From: Calditrichia bacterium | GTDB lineage: Bacteria > Calditrichota > Calditrichia > Calditrichales > Calditrichaceae | DNA length: 6,954 nucleotides | Assembly: GCA_027039465.1 (NCBI GenBank) | Contig: JALWEA010000577.1 | Location: forward strand, 1 to 6,954 | Direction of reading: 5' to 3' | Shown: piece by piece, positions 1-4,442 of the stretch | Layout of the letters: each line of letters starts with the position of its first letter | Numbering within the stretch: the first letter of the stretch is position 1 | The notes under the pieces: generated by a model | The model's database searches: none | What the model was told of the DNA's origin: nothing | Seen by the model: only the letters and a program-made list of their open reading frames with translations | Program-made: the position numbers and the translations under genes

Positions 1-102
1 AAAGTGCTGAAAAGAAAAATGTACGGTTTTAGAGATTTTGAATTTTTTAAGTTAAAAATTCTTGACCTGCATAATTATAAATTTGAGTTAAAGGGCACTT
101 GA
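1..102 (+). CDS. ISL3-family transposase, C-terminal fragment (cut by window start)
   Basis: The first frame is open from base 1 and ends at a TGA at 100-102, giving 33 residues. The segment K-R-K-M-Y-G-F-R-D-F-E-F-F-K-L-K-I, followed by a short tail, is the pattern I recognise from the extreme C-terminus of ISL3-family (DDE) transposases, just after the last catalytic Glu region. It would be the end of the enzyme that cuts and joins the element's ends. The stop lies 23 nt before an inverted-repeat-like end at 115-125, which is the spacing expected for an intact right end of such an element. The catalytic DDE residues lie outside the window, so whether the transposase is intact cannot be judged. 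The family call rests on a short stretch and on the matching terminus; another DDE family with a similar tail is possible. Confidence 0.65.
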   Translation, partial: KVLKRKMYGFRDFEFFKLKILDLHNYKFELKGT

Positions 103-125
103 TGTACTCAAAAACCGGAAGAGCC
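1..125 (+). mobile_element. Right end of an ISL3-like insertion sequence
   Basis: Downstream of the transposase stop lies CCGGAAGAGCC (115-125). Read on the minus strand inward from 125 this is GGCTCTTCCGG followed by a T-run and GAGTAC, which resembles the GG-TCTTCC type of terminal inverted repeat of ISL3-family elements. I place the outer boundary at 125. These elements commonly make 8-bp target duplications, so AAAATTAA at 126-133 is the candidate duplication. The left end lies outside the window, so neither the repeat partner nor the duplication can be verified here. Confidence 0.55.
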
Positions 126-308
126 AAAATTAAATAGATTCTTGGCCTCGAAATCCGAGAGTTTCTCTCTAACATTTTTAATTGTTGTTTTTATTTCTTA
201 ACCCATCCCCTAACCCCTTCCCTGATACCTCAGGGAAGGGGAATTAAGGTGGCAAATAGTTTTTCTAAATTTCAAATATTTTTGGTTAAGTTTTTATTAA
301 GCAAGGGC
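126..308. other. Intergenic region between IS end and rpn promoter
   Basis: This AT-rich stretch shows no convincing reading frame on either strand. It contains a small CTCG/CGAG inverted repeat (147-159) and the strong GC-rich hairpin at 214-241 that is listed separately. The rpn promoter begins immediately after it. I see no RNA gene. Confidence 0.6.
214..241. repeat. Perfect 12-bp inverted repeat (GC-rich hairpin)
   Basis: CCCCTTCCCTGA (214-225) is followed by a 4-nt loop (TACC) and its exact complement TCAGGGAAGGGG (230-241). An outer CTTAA (197-201) and TTAAG (244-248) could extend the structure beyond an unpaired section. It is a purine/pyrimidine-biased palindrome of the sort found as dispersed intergenic repeats. 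No T-run follows closely on either strand, so a standard intrinsic terminator is not well supported, although it would sit well for ending transcription from the IS before rpn. A related CCAT-C-rich-TAAC string recurs at 4189-4203 without the hairpin. Confidence 0.75.
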
Positions 309-336
309 TTGACATTTGTCATTGATCTTTTATATT
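309..336 (+). promoter_or_regulatory. Sigma70-like promoter for the rpn gene
   Basis: A perfect -35 box TTGACA (309-314) is separated by 16 nt from a -10 box TATATT (331-336, five of six matches to consensus). The predicted transcription start is about 6-8 nt further on, at 342-344, which coincides with the A of the ATG at 343. The mRNA would then have no leader. The placement also argues against the alternative TTG start at 316, which would lie upstream of the transcript. Confidence 0.65.
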
Positions 337-342
337 CAAATT

Positions 343-1269
343 ATGGTACAAAAAGGCAAAAACGTAAAGGACTTTTACGACCGTTCCTACAAAAAATTAT
401 TCAGCCACAAAGGTTTTATTAAATATCTGTTACAAGATTTTGTGCGCTTAAAATGGGTGGAACGCGTCGATTTTGACAAAATCACTCTGGAGCCGGTTAG
501 TTTCATTGATCGCTTGTTTAATAAAAAGGAAGCGGATCTTATCTGGAAATTACCGTTAAAGGACGGCCCTGAGGTTTACCTTTTTCTTCTTTTGGAATTT
601 CAATCCCGTGTGGATAAAACAATGCCCTTGCGTTTTGCCAGTTACATTTTAAATTTCTATGCCGATCAATTCAAAAACAAGAAAACCGTTTCGTTGCCCG
701 TGGTTTTTCCGGTACTTGTTTACAATGGTAAACAACGTTGGAATGCAGCAAGACGTTTGCAGGATTTGATTGCTTTGGTCGACCCGTCACTACGGGAATA
801 TTTAATTCGCTTTAAATATTTTACGATCGATATCGGGCGCTTCGGAAAACGCAGTCTGGTTAAATTAAAACGCAATCTGGTAACGGCTGTTTTCCTTCTG
901 GAAAATGTAAGGAACGAAAAAGAGCTTGAAAACGTTTTTAAGGAGATAATAGAAATTGTTAAATCGGAGGCCGATCCGGCTTTGGTTAAAAGCTTCGGCG
1001 ATTGGCTGGAAATGCAGTTAAAGCGGGAAAGCATCTCCGCAATTAATATTCGGGAAATAATAACCCAAAGGAGAGAACATACCATGTTAACGGAAACACT
1101 ACATGAAATTTTAATTAAAAGGGAAAAGAGAGGCAAATTGGAAGGGATCAAAGAAGGAAAAGCACAAACGGCTATTCAACTTCTAAGAGAAGGATTGGAC
1201 ACGGAATTCATTGCGAAAGTAACCGGACTCTCCAAAAAAGAAATTGATAAATTAAAGGCGAAATTGTAA
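343..1269 (+). CDS. Rpn family recombination-promoting nuclease / putative transposase
   Basis: 308 residues from ATG 343. The family (YhgA-like, PD-(D/E)XK fold) comprises DNA nucleases that stimulate RecA-independent recombination in E. coli; some act in phage defence. Visible landmarks: the N-terminal D-R-S-Y-K-K-L-F-S block (residues 13-21), a core Asp in A-D-L-I-W-K-L (D65), the catalytic-type Glu-x-Gln in L-L-L-E-F-Q-S (E85, Q87), the hallmark F-P-V-L-V-Y-N-G (122-129) with W-N shortly after, and a basic C-terminal G-K-L-E-G-I-K-E-G helix ending in an A-x-x-T-G-L-S-x-x-E-I motif. Length is normal for the family and no frameshift is seen. A TTG at 316 would add nine residues and has a weak AAGGG upstream (303-307), but it precedes the predicted transcript start; I prefer the ATG, which has no Shine-Dalgarno. 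The gene stands next to an IS end, fitting a mobile or accessory locus. An internal start at 1084 is listed separately. Confidence 0.9.
   Translation: MVQKGKNVKDFYDRSYKKLFSHKGFIKYLLQDFVRLKWVERVDFDKITLEPVSFIDRLFNKKEADLIWKLPLKDGPEVYLFLLLEFQSRVDKTMPLRFASYILNFYADQFKNKKTVSLPVVFPVLVYNGKQRWNAARRLQDLIALVDPSLREYLIRFKYFTIDIGRFGKRSLVKLKRNLVTAVFLLENVRNEKELENVFKEIIEIVKSEADPALVKSFGDWLEMQLKRESISAINIREIITQRREHTMLTETLHEILIKREKRGKLEGIKEGKAQTAIQLLREGLDTEFIAKVTGLSKKEIDKLKAKL
1067..1073 (+). promoter_or_regulatory. Internal ribosome binding site within rpn
   Basis: AAAGGAG is a near-perfect Shine-Dalgarno sequence lying inside the rpn frame. Ten nucleotides separate it from the in-frame ATG at 1084. It is far stronger than anything in front of the full-length start, which suggests that the internal start is genuinely used. 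Confidence 0.6.
1084..1269 (+). CDS. Candidate RpnS-type intragenic antitoxin (C-terminal domain of Rpn)
   Basis: An in-frame ATG (Met248 of the 308-residue nuclease) preceded by AAAGGAG would make a separate 61-residue protein equal to the C-terminal domain. It comprises a charged helix (G-K-L-E-G-I-K-E-G), a middle A-I-Q-L-L-R-E-G segment and the closing T-G-L-S-K-K-E-I-D-K-L motif. In E. coli and relatives, rpn genes contain a second gene within the gene (rpnS) whose short C-terminal product binds and blocks the toxic long nuclease. Position, length and reading frame here fit that arrangement, so the inferred role is autoinhibition of the nuclease. What is seen is the start site; the antitoxin function is inference from the family. 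I did not find a clear promoter just upstream, so translation from the full-length mRNA is the simplest route. Confidence 0.55.
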   Translation: MLTETLHEILIKREKRGKLEGIKEGKAQTAIQLLREGLDTEFIAKVTGLSKKEIDKLKAKL

Positions 1270-1343
1270 ACTAAAATTAGTTGTTCATTTAGGATTTCTT
1301 AATTACATTGCCTTAAATAAAACCATTTTTTAGGAAAATTAAT

Positions 1344-1697
1344 ATGACACATGAATGCCCCTTTTGCGGTCACCCCATTTCAAAAAATTGGTTATTCTTT
1401 GGCGTACCCGGCGGCCCGGACTATATTTGTCCTCATTGCCACGCCCGGCTTAAAATGACATGGCTACGCTATTTAATCAATTTTGTCATCGGAGGTGGAG
1501 GCAGCGGATTTTTAATGTACATGGGTATGACTTACGGAATGGACTGGCGCTGGTTTTTAATTGATTTGCCCATCGTTGCCCTAACCTTCTTTTTTGCTAT
1601 CTGGTTTACACCTGGTCAATACCGCATGGAACATGAAGGCTACCCGAACAAGAAGAAAACGGAAACGGTTTCAAAAATTCAACTTGGGAACAAATAG
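1344..1697 (+). CDS. Small zinc-ribbon membrane protein of unknown function
   Basis: 117 residues. AGGA (1332-1335) lies 8 nt upstream of the ATG and supports the start. The N-terminus has two C-x-x-C pairs (C5/C8 in C-P-F-C-G and C29/C32 in C-P-H-C), the spacing of a zinc ribbon. Two hydrophobic stretches follow (about residues 41-61, with a run of four Gly at its centre, and about 70-89), then a short charged tail with K-K-K. The predicted layout is an N-terminal metal-binding knuckle attached to a helical hairpin in the cytoplasmic membrane. I do not recognise a named family and assign no function; similar small zinc-ribbon plus two-helix proteins are common hypotheticals. It stands 74 nt after rpn on the same strand and ends only 6 nt from the stop of the convergent TerB-like gene. 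There is no obvious terminator on either side, so antisense read-through between the two is possible. Confidence 0.8.
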   Translation: MTHECPFCGHPISKNWLFFGVPGGPDYICPHCHARLKMTWLRYLINFVIGGGGSGFLMYMGMTYGMDWRWFLIDLPIVALTFFFAIWFTPGQYRMEHEGYPNKKKTETVSKIQLGNK

Positions 1698-1703
1698 GCG
1701 TTA

Positions 1704-2156
1704 TTATTCGATATTCATTTCTTTTTTGACCTTCAGTTTTGCTTCGATCATTTCGCTGTGGTCAAGGCCCAGCAATTCGGTGATTTTATGGATCAGTGCG
1801 TCTTCAAACATATCCATTCGACCGTCGGCAAAGATCAAGCGCCACAAATCCGTCAGAACTTCAATGCGTCGTTCCCGGGGTAATCGATCTTTCAAACGCG
1901 AAGCAAACTGCCAGATATCTTGCCGTTTGTCCCGATCTTGTTTGGCAAATTGAATTAAATCCCGCACGTCGTTTTTATCCAAATTAAAACGCTGCATTAA
2001 CAATGTTTTCAACTTTTCTTCTTCCGCAGGATCAATTTTAAAGTCCGCATTAATTACTTCCAAAAACAGCCCGGCCACGGCCACCTTCAAATCGTAATCC
2101 GAAACGGTTTGCGTCGAATTCTCCGGCTGCTTCATTCGTTCCAAAAATTTAAACAT
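1704..2156 (-). CDS. TerB-like (tellurite resistance protein B family) protein
   Basis: 150 residues starting M-F-K-F-L-E-R. I chose this start over one 18 codons upstream because GAGGGG precedes it closely on the minus strand (around 2161-2166) and because COG4103-type proteins usually begin this way. The body is all-helical with two matching acidic loops, A-D-F-K-I-D-P-A-E-E (37-46) and A-D-G-R-M-D-M-F-E-D (110-119), the internal pseudo-repeat typical of the TerB fold, which can bind metal through these acidic residues. The biochemical role of stand-alone TerB-like proteins is unclear; the name does not prove tellurite resistance. No signal peptide or membrane segment is seen, so it is probably cytoplasmic. 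It overlaps the end of the CYTH gene by 8 nt, which indicates translational coupling and perhaps a shared function. Confidence 0.82.
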   Translation of the reverse strand: MFKFLERMKQPENSTQTVSDYDLKVAVAGLFLEVINADFKIDPAEEEKLKTLLMQRFNLDKNDVRDLIQFAKQDRDKRQDIWQFASRLKDRLPRERRIEVLTDLWRLIFADGRMDMFEDALIHKITELLGLDHSEMIEAKLKVKKEMNIE

Positions 2157-2685
2157 TGTTCCCCTCACGGTTAAGTTTTTCTTGCAATAAGTCGGCATAC
2201 GCTCCGGCAATTAAATGTTCAACTTGTACGCCGAATTTTTCCAGTAGTTCATCCAAAGTTGCCTGGCTTTCTTCCTCAGGATGTTTGGCATCAATAACCG
2301 CCTCGAATTCCAAATAATTCCCCAAGTTCGTGACTTCATCCAAATGAATACGAATGTTTTCCAACAAATAAATGCGCCGTGTTTTTTCAACAATTAGCCG
2401 TTCTCCCAAAATTTCGCCAAAAAGCGCTTTGGTAGTGCTTACGTCTTTCACGGGCAGTAAAACATAGCGGGCTTCTTTGGCCTCTTTTTGATCACTCCGC
2501 AAATAAGGAATGAGTATGTTGCCGGACAACAACGACTCTCTCAATTTTAACCGGCCGTTAGGCACGTTGAAAAATGTATCCGTTTGAAAATCCTTGCCCA
2601 AAAATTTGGCGCCAAGCCGACGTGCAATATTTTCCGCTTTCTCTAGATCGGGATAACGGGCTTTAATTTCGATATTCTTACTCAT
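2149..2685 (-). CDS. CYTH domain protein (class IV adenylate cyclase-like)
   Basis: 178 residues. CYTH proteins are eight-stranded tunnel enzymes that act on triphosphate-bearing substrates (cAMP from ATP, thiamine triphosphate or inorganic triphosphate hydrolysis). Seen here: N-terminal N-I-E-I-K-A-R (4-10), the ExExK signature with Asn instead of the first Glu, a variant frequent in the subgroup annotated as class IV adenylate cyclase; Q-T-D-T-F-F (34-39); G-R-L-K-L-R-E (44-50); basic V-E-K-T-R-R (99-104); I-R-I-H-L-D-E-V (111-118); and the acidic strand Y-L-E-F-E-A-V (124-130, E126 and E128). The key basic and acidic tunnel residues are thus present, so an active enzyme is likely, but the substrate cannot be chosen from sequence. 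An upstream ATG at 2733 is rejected because it lies in a terminator hairpin; AAGAGAG (2689-2695) precedes the chosen start. The gene is followed by, and overlaps, the TerB-like gene. Confidence 0.88.
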   Translation of the reverse strand: MSKNIEIKARYPDLEKAENIARRLGAKFLGKDFQTDTFFNVPNGRLKLRESLLSGNILIPYLRSDQKEAKEARYVLLPVKDVSTTKALFGEILGERLIVEKTRRIYLLENIRIHLDEVTNLGNYLEFEAVIDAKHPEEESQATLDELLEKFGVQVEHLIAGAYADLLQEKLNREGNNV

Positions 2686-2695
2686 GCGCTCTCTT

Positions 2696-2733
2696 AAAAA
2701 GAAAATGCCCGAAAGCCATAAGCATTCGGGCAT
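2696..2733 (-). terminator. Intrinsic terminator (or attenuator) after the aminotransferase gene
   Basis: On the minus strand ATGCCCGAA (2733-2725) pairs exactly with TTCGGGCAT (2713-2705), around an 11-nt loop that may fold a further two pairs. It is followed at once by TTTTCTTTTT (2705-2696, sharing one base with the stem). It begins 15 nt past the aminotransferase stop. The U-tract runs straight into the ribosome binding site of the CYTH gene, leaving no room for a promoter in between. On the plus strand only a weak T-run follows. Confidence 0.8.
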
Positions 2734-2748
2734 GAATTGTTTTAAACC

Positions 2749-3948
2749 TTAAACAGTGCGTCCGGGATATTTCTGCAAAGCCTCGGCTAAAATGTTCATG
2801 GCACGTTTAATGTCTTGTACATTAAGCACGTAAGCAATACGTACCTCGTCTTTACCCAAACCCGGCGTGGAGTAAAATCCGTTGGCCGGGGCTATCATCA
2901 CCGTTTCGTTGTTTACATTAAAATCGGTTAATAGCCATTGCGCAAACTTGTCCGCATCATCAACCGGTAGTTTGACCACTAAGTAAAAAGCGCCTTTGGG
3001 CATCGGAGCCACCACACCTGGCATTTGACGCAGCATTTCCACCATGACGTTACGCCGTTCCGTGTACTCGGCAATCACCTCGTCAAAATATTCCTGCGGC
3101 GTGTCAATGCCGGCTTCCGTACCGATTTGCTCAATGGTCGGCGGACACAAACGCGCCATGCCAAAACGCAGACAGGCATCAATCACTTGCTGATTGCGGG
3201 AAACAATCATGCCAATGCGTGCACCGCAGGCCGAATAGCGTTTGGAAACACTGTCCAGCATAATCATGCGATCGTCAATGCCTTCCAACTGCATAATGGA
3301 CATGCTCTTGCCGCCATCATAAACAAACTCGCGGTACACTTCATCGGAAAGCAGAAAAATATCGTGTTCTTTTACAATTTCTTTCAAAGCCTGCAATTCT
3401 TCTTCGGAATACACATAGCCGGTAGGATTATTGGGATTGCAGATCATTATCCCGCGGGTACGATCGGTAATTTTTTCGGCAATAGATTCAATGGGCGGCA
3501 ATTGGAAATCGTCTTCGATTTTGGAAGTAATCGGCACGATTTTTACACCGGCCTCGGCAGCAAATCCGTTGTAATTAGTGTAAAACGGTTCCGGAATAAT
3601 AATCTCATCGCCCGGATCGCAAATGGCCATCATGGCAAAAATAATGGCCTCGCTGCCGCCGGTAGTCACTAAAATATTTTCGTAAGAAACATCAATATCA
3701 AAACGCCGGTAATATTCAGCCAATTTTTTACGCAAAGATGTTAAACCGGCAGAAGGGCCGTAAGCCAAAACCGGCATGTCCAGATTTTTAATAGGGTTCA
3801 TAAAGGTGTCGGGCGTCTTGATATCGGGTTGCCCGATGTTAAGATGGTACACATGAATGCCCCGTTCCTTGGCCTGATCGGCAAAAGGCACCAATTTCCG
3901 AATCGGTGAAGGGGGCATGGCCTGCCCGCGATTTGACAAAATTTTCAT
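2749..3948 (-). CDS. PLP-dependent class I/II aminotransferase (aspartate aminotransferase-like)
   Basis: 399 residues, a full-length COG0436-type fold type I aminotransferase, cytoplasmic and probably dimeric. Visible residues: the substrate-side H-L-N-I-G-Q-P-D block (35-42), Y-G-P-S-A-G (63-68), phosphate-side T-T-G-G-S-E (95-100), N-P-N-N-P-T-G (171-177, N174 contacts PLP), S-D-E-V-Y (201-205, D202 holds the pyridine nitrogen), the Schiff-base lysine K236 in S-V-S-K-R-Y-S with R244 just after, and the carboxylate-binding R370 in E-V-R-I-A-Y. The N-terminal S-P-I-R-K-L-V-P motif is typical of a subgroup usually annotated simply as aminotransferase or aspartate aminotransferase. The amino donor cannot be fixed from sequence; alanine, aspartate or aromatic amino acids are all possible. 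The start is supported by AAAGGA about ten bases upstream on the minus strand. It is transcribed away from nifJ and ends before a hairpin terminator. Confidence 0.93.
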   Translation of the reverse strand: MKILSNRGQAMPPSPIRKLVPFADQAKERGIHVYHLNIGQPDIKTPDTFMNPIKNLDMPVLAYGPSAGLTSLRKKLAEYYRRFDIDVSYENILVTTGGSEAIIFAMMAICDPGDEIIIPEPFYTNYNGFAAEAGVKIVPITSKIEDDFQLPPIESIAEKITDRTRGIMICNPNNPTGYVYSEEELQALKEIVKEHDIFLLSDEVYREFVYDGGKSMSIMQLEGIDDRMIMLDSVSKRYSACGARIGMIVSRNQQVIDACLRFGMARLCPPTIEQIGTEAGIDTPQEYFDEVIAEYTERRNVMVEMLRQMPGVVAPMPKGAFYLVVKLPVDDADKFAQWLLTDFNVNNETVMIAPANGFYSTPGLGKDEVRIAYVLNVQDIKRAMNILAEALQKYPGRTV

Positions 3949-3980
3949 TGTATTTAATCCTTTCTTTATTTACGCTTTTG

Positions 3981-4002
3981 TAATTCGTGAATTTACGAAT
4001 TA
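3981..4002. repeat. 8-bp inverted repeat upstream of the aminotransferase gene
   Basis: TAATTCGT (3981-3988) and ACGAATTA (3995-4002) are perfect complements around a 6-nt spacer. The site lies 33-54 nt upstream of the aminotransferase start, where a repressor or activator operator would be expected. It could equally be a short piece of decayed intergenic repeat, since ACGAATA-like words recur at 4138-4151. Confidence 0.5.
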
Positions 4003-4073
4003 GTAAGAAAGTAAGCAACAAACTTGTTTTTAGGTTGTGCGGAATCGACAGGACTGTCCCATGGATTAATTGG

Positions 4074-4094
4074 GAATTAGGAATTAGGAATTAG
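4074..4094. repeat. Three tandem copies of GAATTAG
   Basis: Three perfect head-to-tail copies of the 7-mer GAATTAG (4074-4080, 4081-4087, 4088-4094) are followed by a degenerate fourth (GAACTGG). This is a short microsatellite-like array between two promoters. No function is evident. Confidence 0.7.
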
Positions 4095-4210
4095 GAACTG
4101 GTGCGATGACAGCTTCATCTCCCCCAACACACGATTAACGAATATACGAATAACGTTTCCCATTAACCCTTACACTATTAACTCTTAACCATTCCCCCTA
4201 ACGGATTTCA

Positions 4211-4261
4211 TTAAAATAATTATACTTTAAACTCAAGATTTTTGTATATTCATTATTTTAA
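4211..4261. repeat. Long AT-rich interrupted inverted repeat upstream of nifJ
   Basis: TTAAAATAAT (4211-4220) is the exact complement of ATTATTTTAA (4252-4261). Next to it, TATAC (4221-4225) pairs with GTATA (4244-4248), with three unpaired bases at 4249-4251, leaving an 18-nt loop. That makes up to 15 pairs about 180-230 nt before the nifJ start. It could be a regulator site or a weak transcription stop; AT-rich DNA can form such pairs by chance. Confidence 0.4.
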
Positions 4262-4430
4262 AAAAAGAATTTGAATAAACAAGGAACATTATTATCGACA
4301 TTAAATTAAACACTGAAAAACAAATGCCGAAAAGGATATTTTTGTAAAAAGCGGCAGAAAAATGTAAATTTAACGTGAAAAAATTCTTTAAACATAATCG
4401 AGATAAAATTCGACCGTAATTTCATAATGG

Positions 4431-4436
4431 AAGGAG
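4431..4436 (+). promoter_or_regulatory. Ribosome binding site of nifJ
   Basis: AAGGAG sits 6 nt before the ATG at 4443 and fixes that start; the earlier ATG at 4427 is out of frame. It is the strongest Shine-Dalgarno in the window, consistent with high expression of a central metabolic enzyme. Confidence 0.8.
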
Positions 4437-4442
4437 TTTGAT

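Larger units (their letters stand above)
3949..4442. other. Divergent intergenic region between aminotransferase and nifJ
   Basis: 494 nt without a credible gene on either strand; it must carry both promoters. It holds an inverted repeat near the aminotransferase (3981-4002), a 7-bp tandem repeat (4074-4094), a stretch rich in short TTAACC/ACGAATA-like words (about 4131-4203), and a long AT-rich inverted repeat (4211-4261). For nifJ, TTGTAA (4342-4347) with TAAATT (4365-4370) at 17-nt spacing is a possible but weak promoter. For the aminotransferase no convincing -35/-10 pair was found. Confidence 0.6.

Noticed and set aside
316..342. TTG start for the rpn gene
   Set aside because: It lies between the -35 and -10 boxes of the predicted promoter, so it would not be on the transcript; the ATG at 343 fits better. 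A weak AAGGG before it leaves some doubt.
1269..1282. AACTAA-AA-TTAGTT palindrome right after the rpn stop
   Set aside because: Six weak A/T-rich pairs and no T-run; not enough to call a terminator.
1704..2210. Longer version of the TerB-like gene starting at 2210
   Set aside because: It would overlap the CYTH gene by 62 nt; the ATG at 2156 has a good SD (GAGGGG) and the normal family N-terminus.
2149..2733. Longer version of the CYTH gene starting at 2733
   Set aside because: The extra 16 codons are encoded by the terminator hairpin and U-tract, and the family's conserved N-terminus begins at the ATG at 2685.
3025..3672. Long plus-strand open frame of 215 codons
   Set aside because: It lies wholly antisense to the aminotransferase, whose catalytic motifs are intact; the translation is rich in His/Asn/Phe as expected for a mirror frame.
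4326..4355. GCCG...CGGC with inner TTTTT/AAAAA pairing before nifJ
   Set aside because: Stem segments are short and separated by unpaired bases; I cannot support a riboswitch or structured leader.
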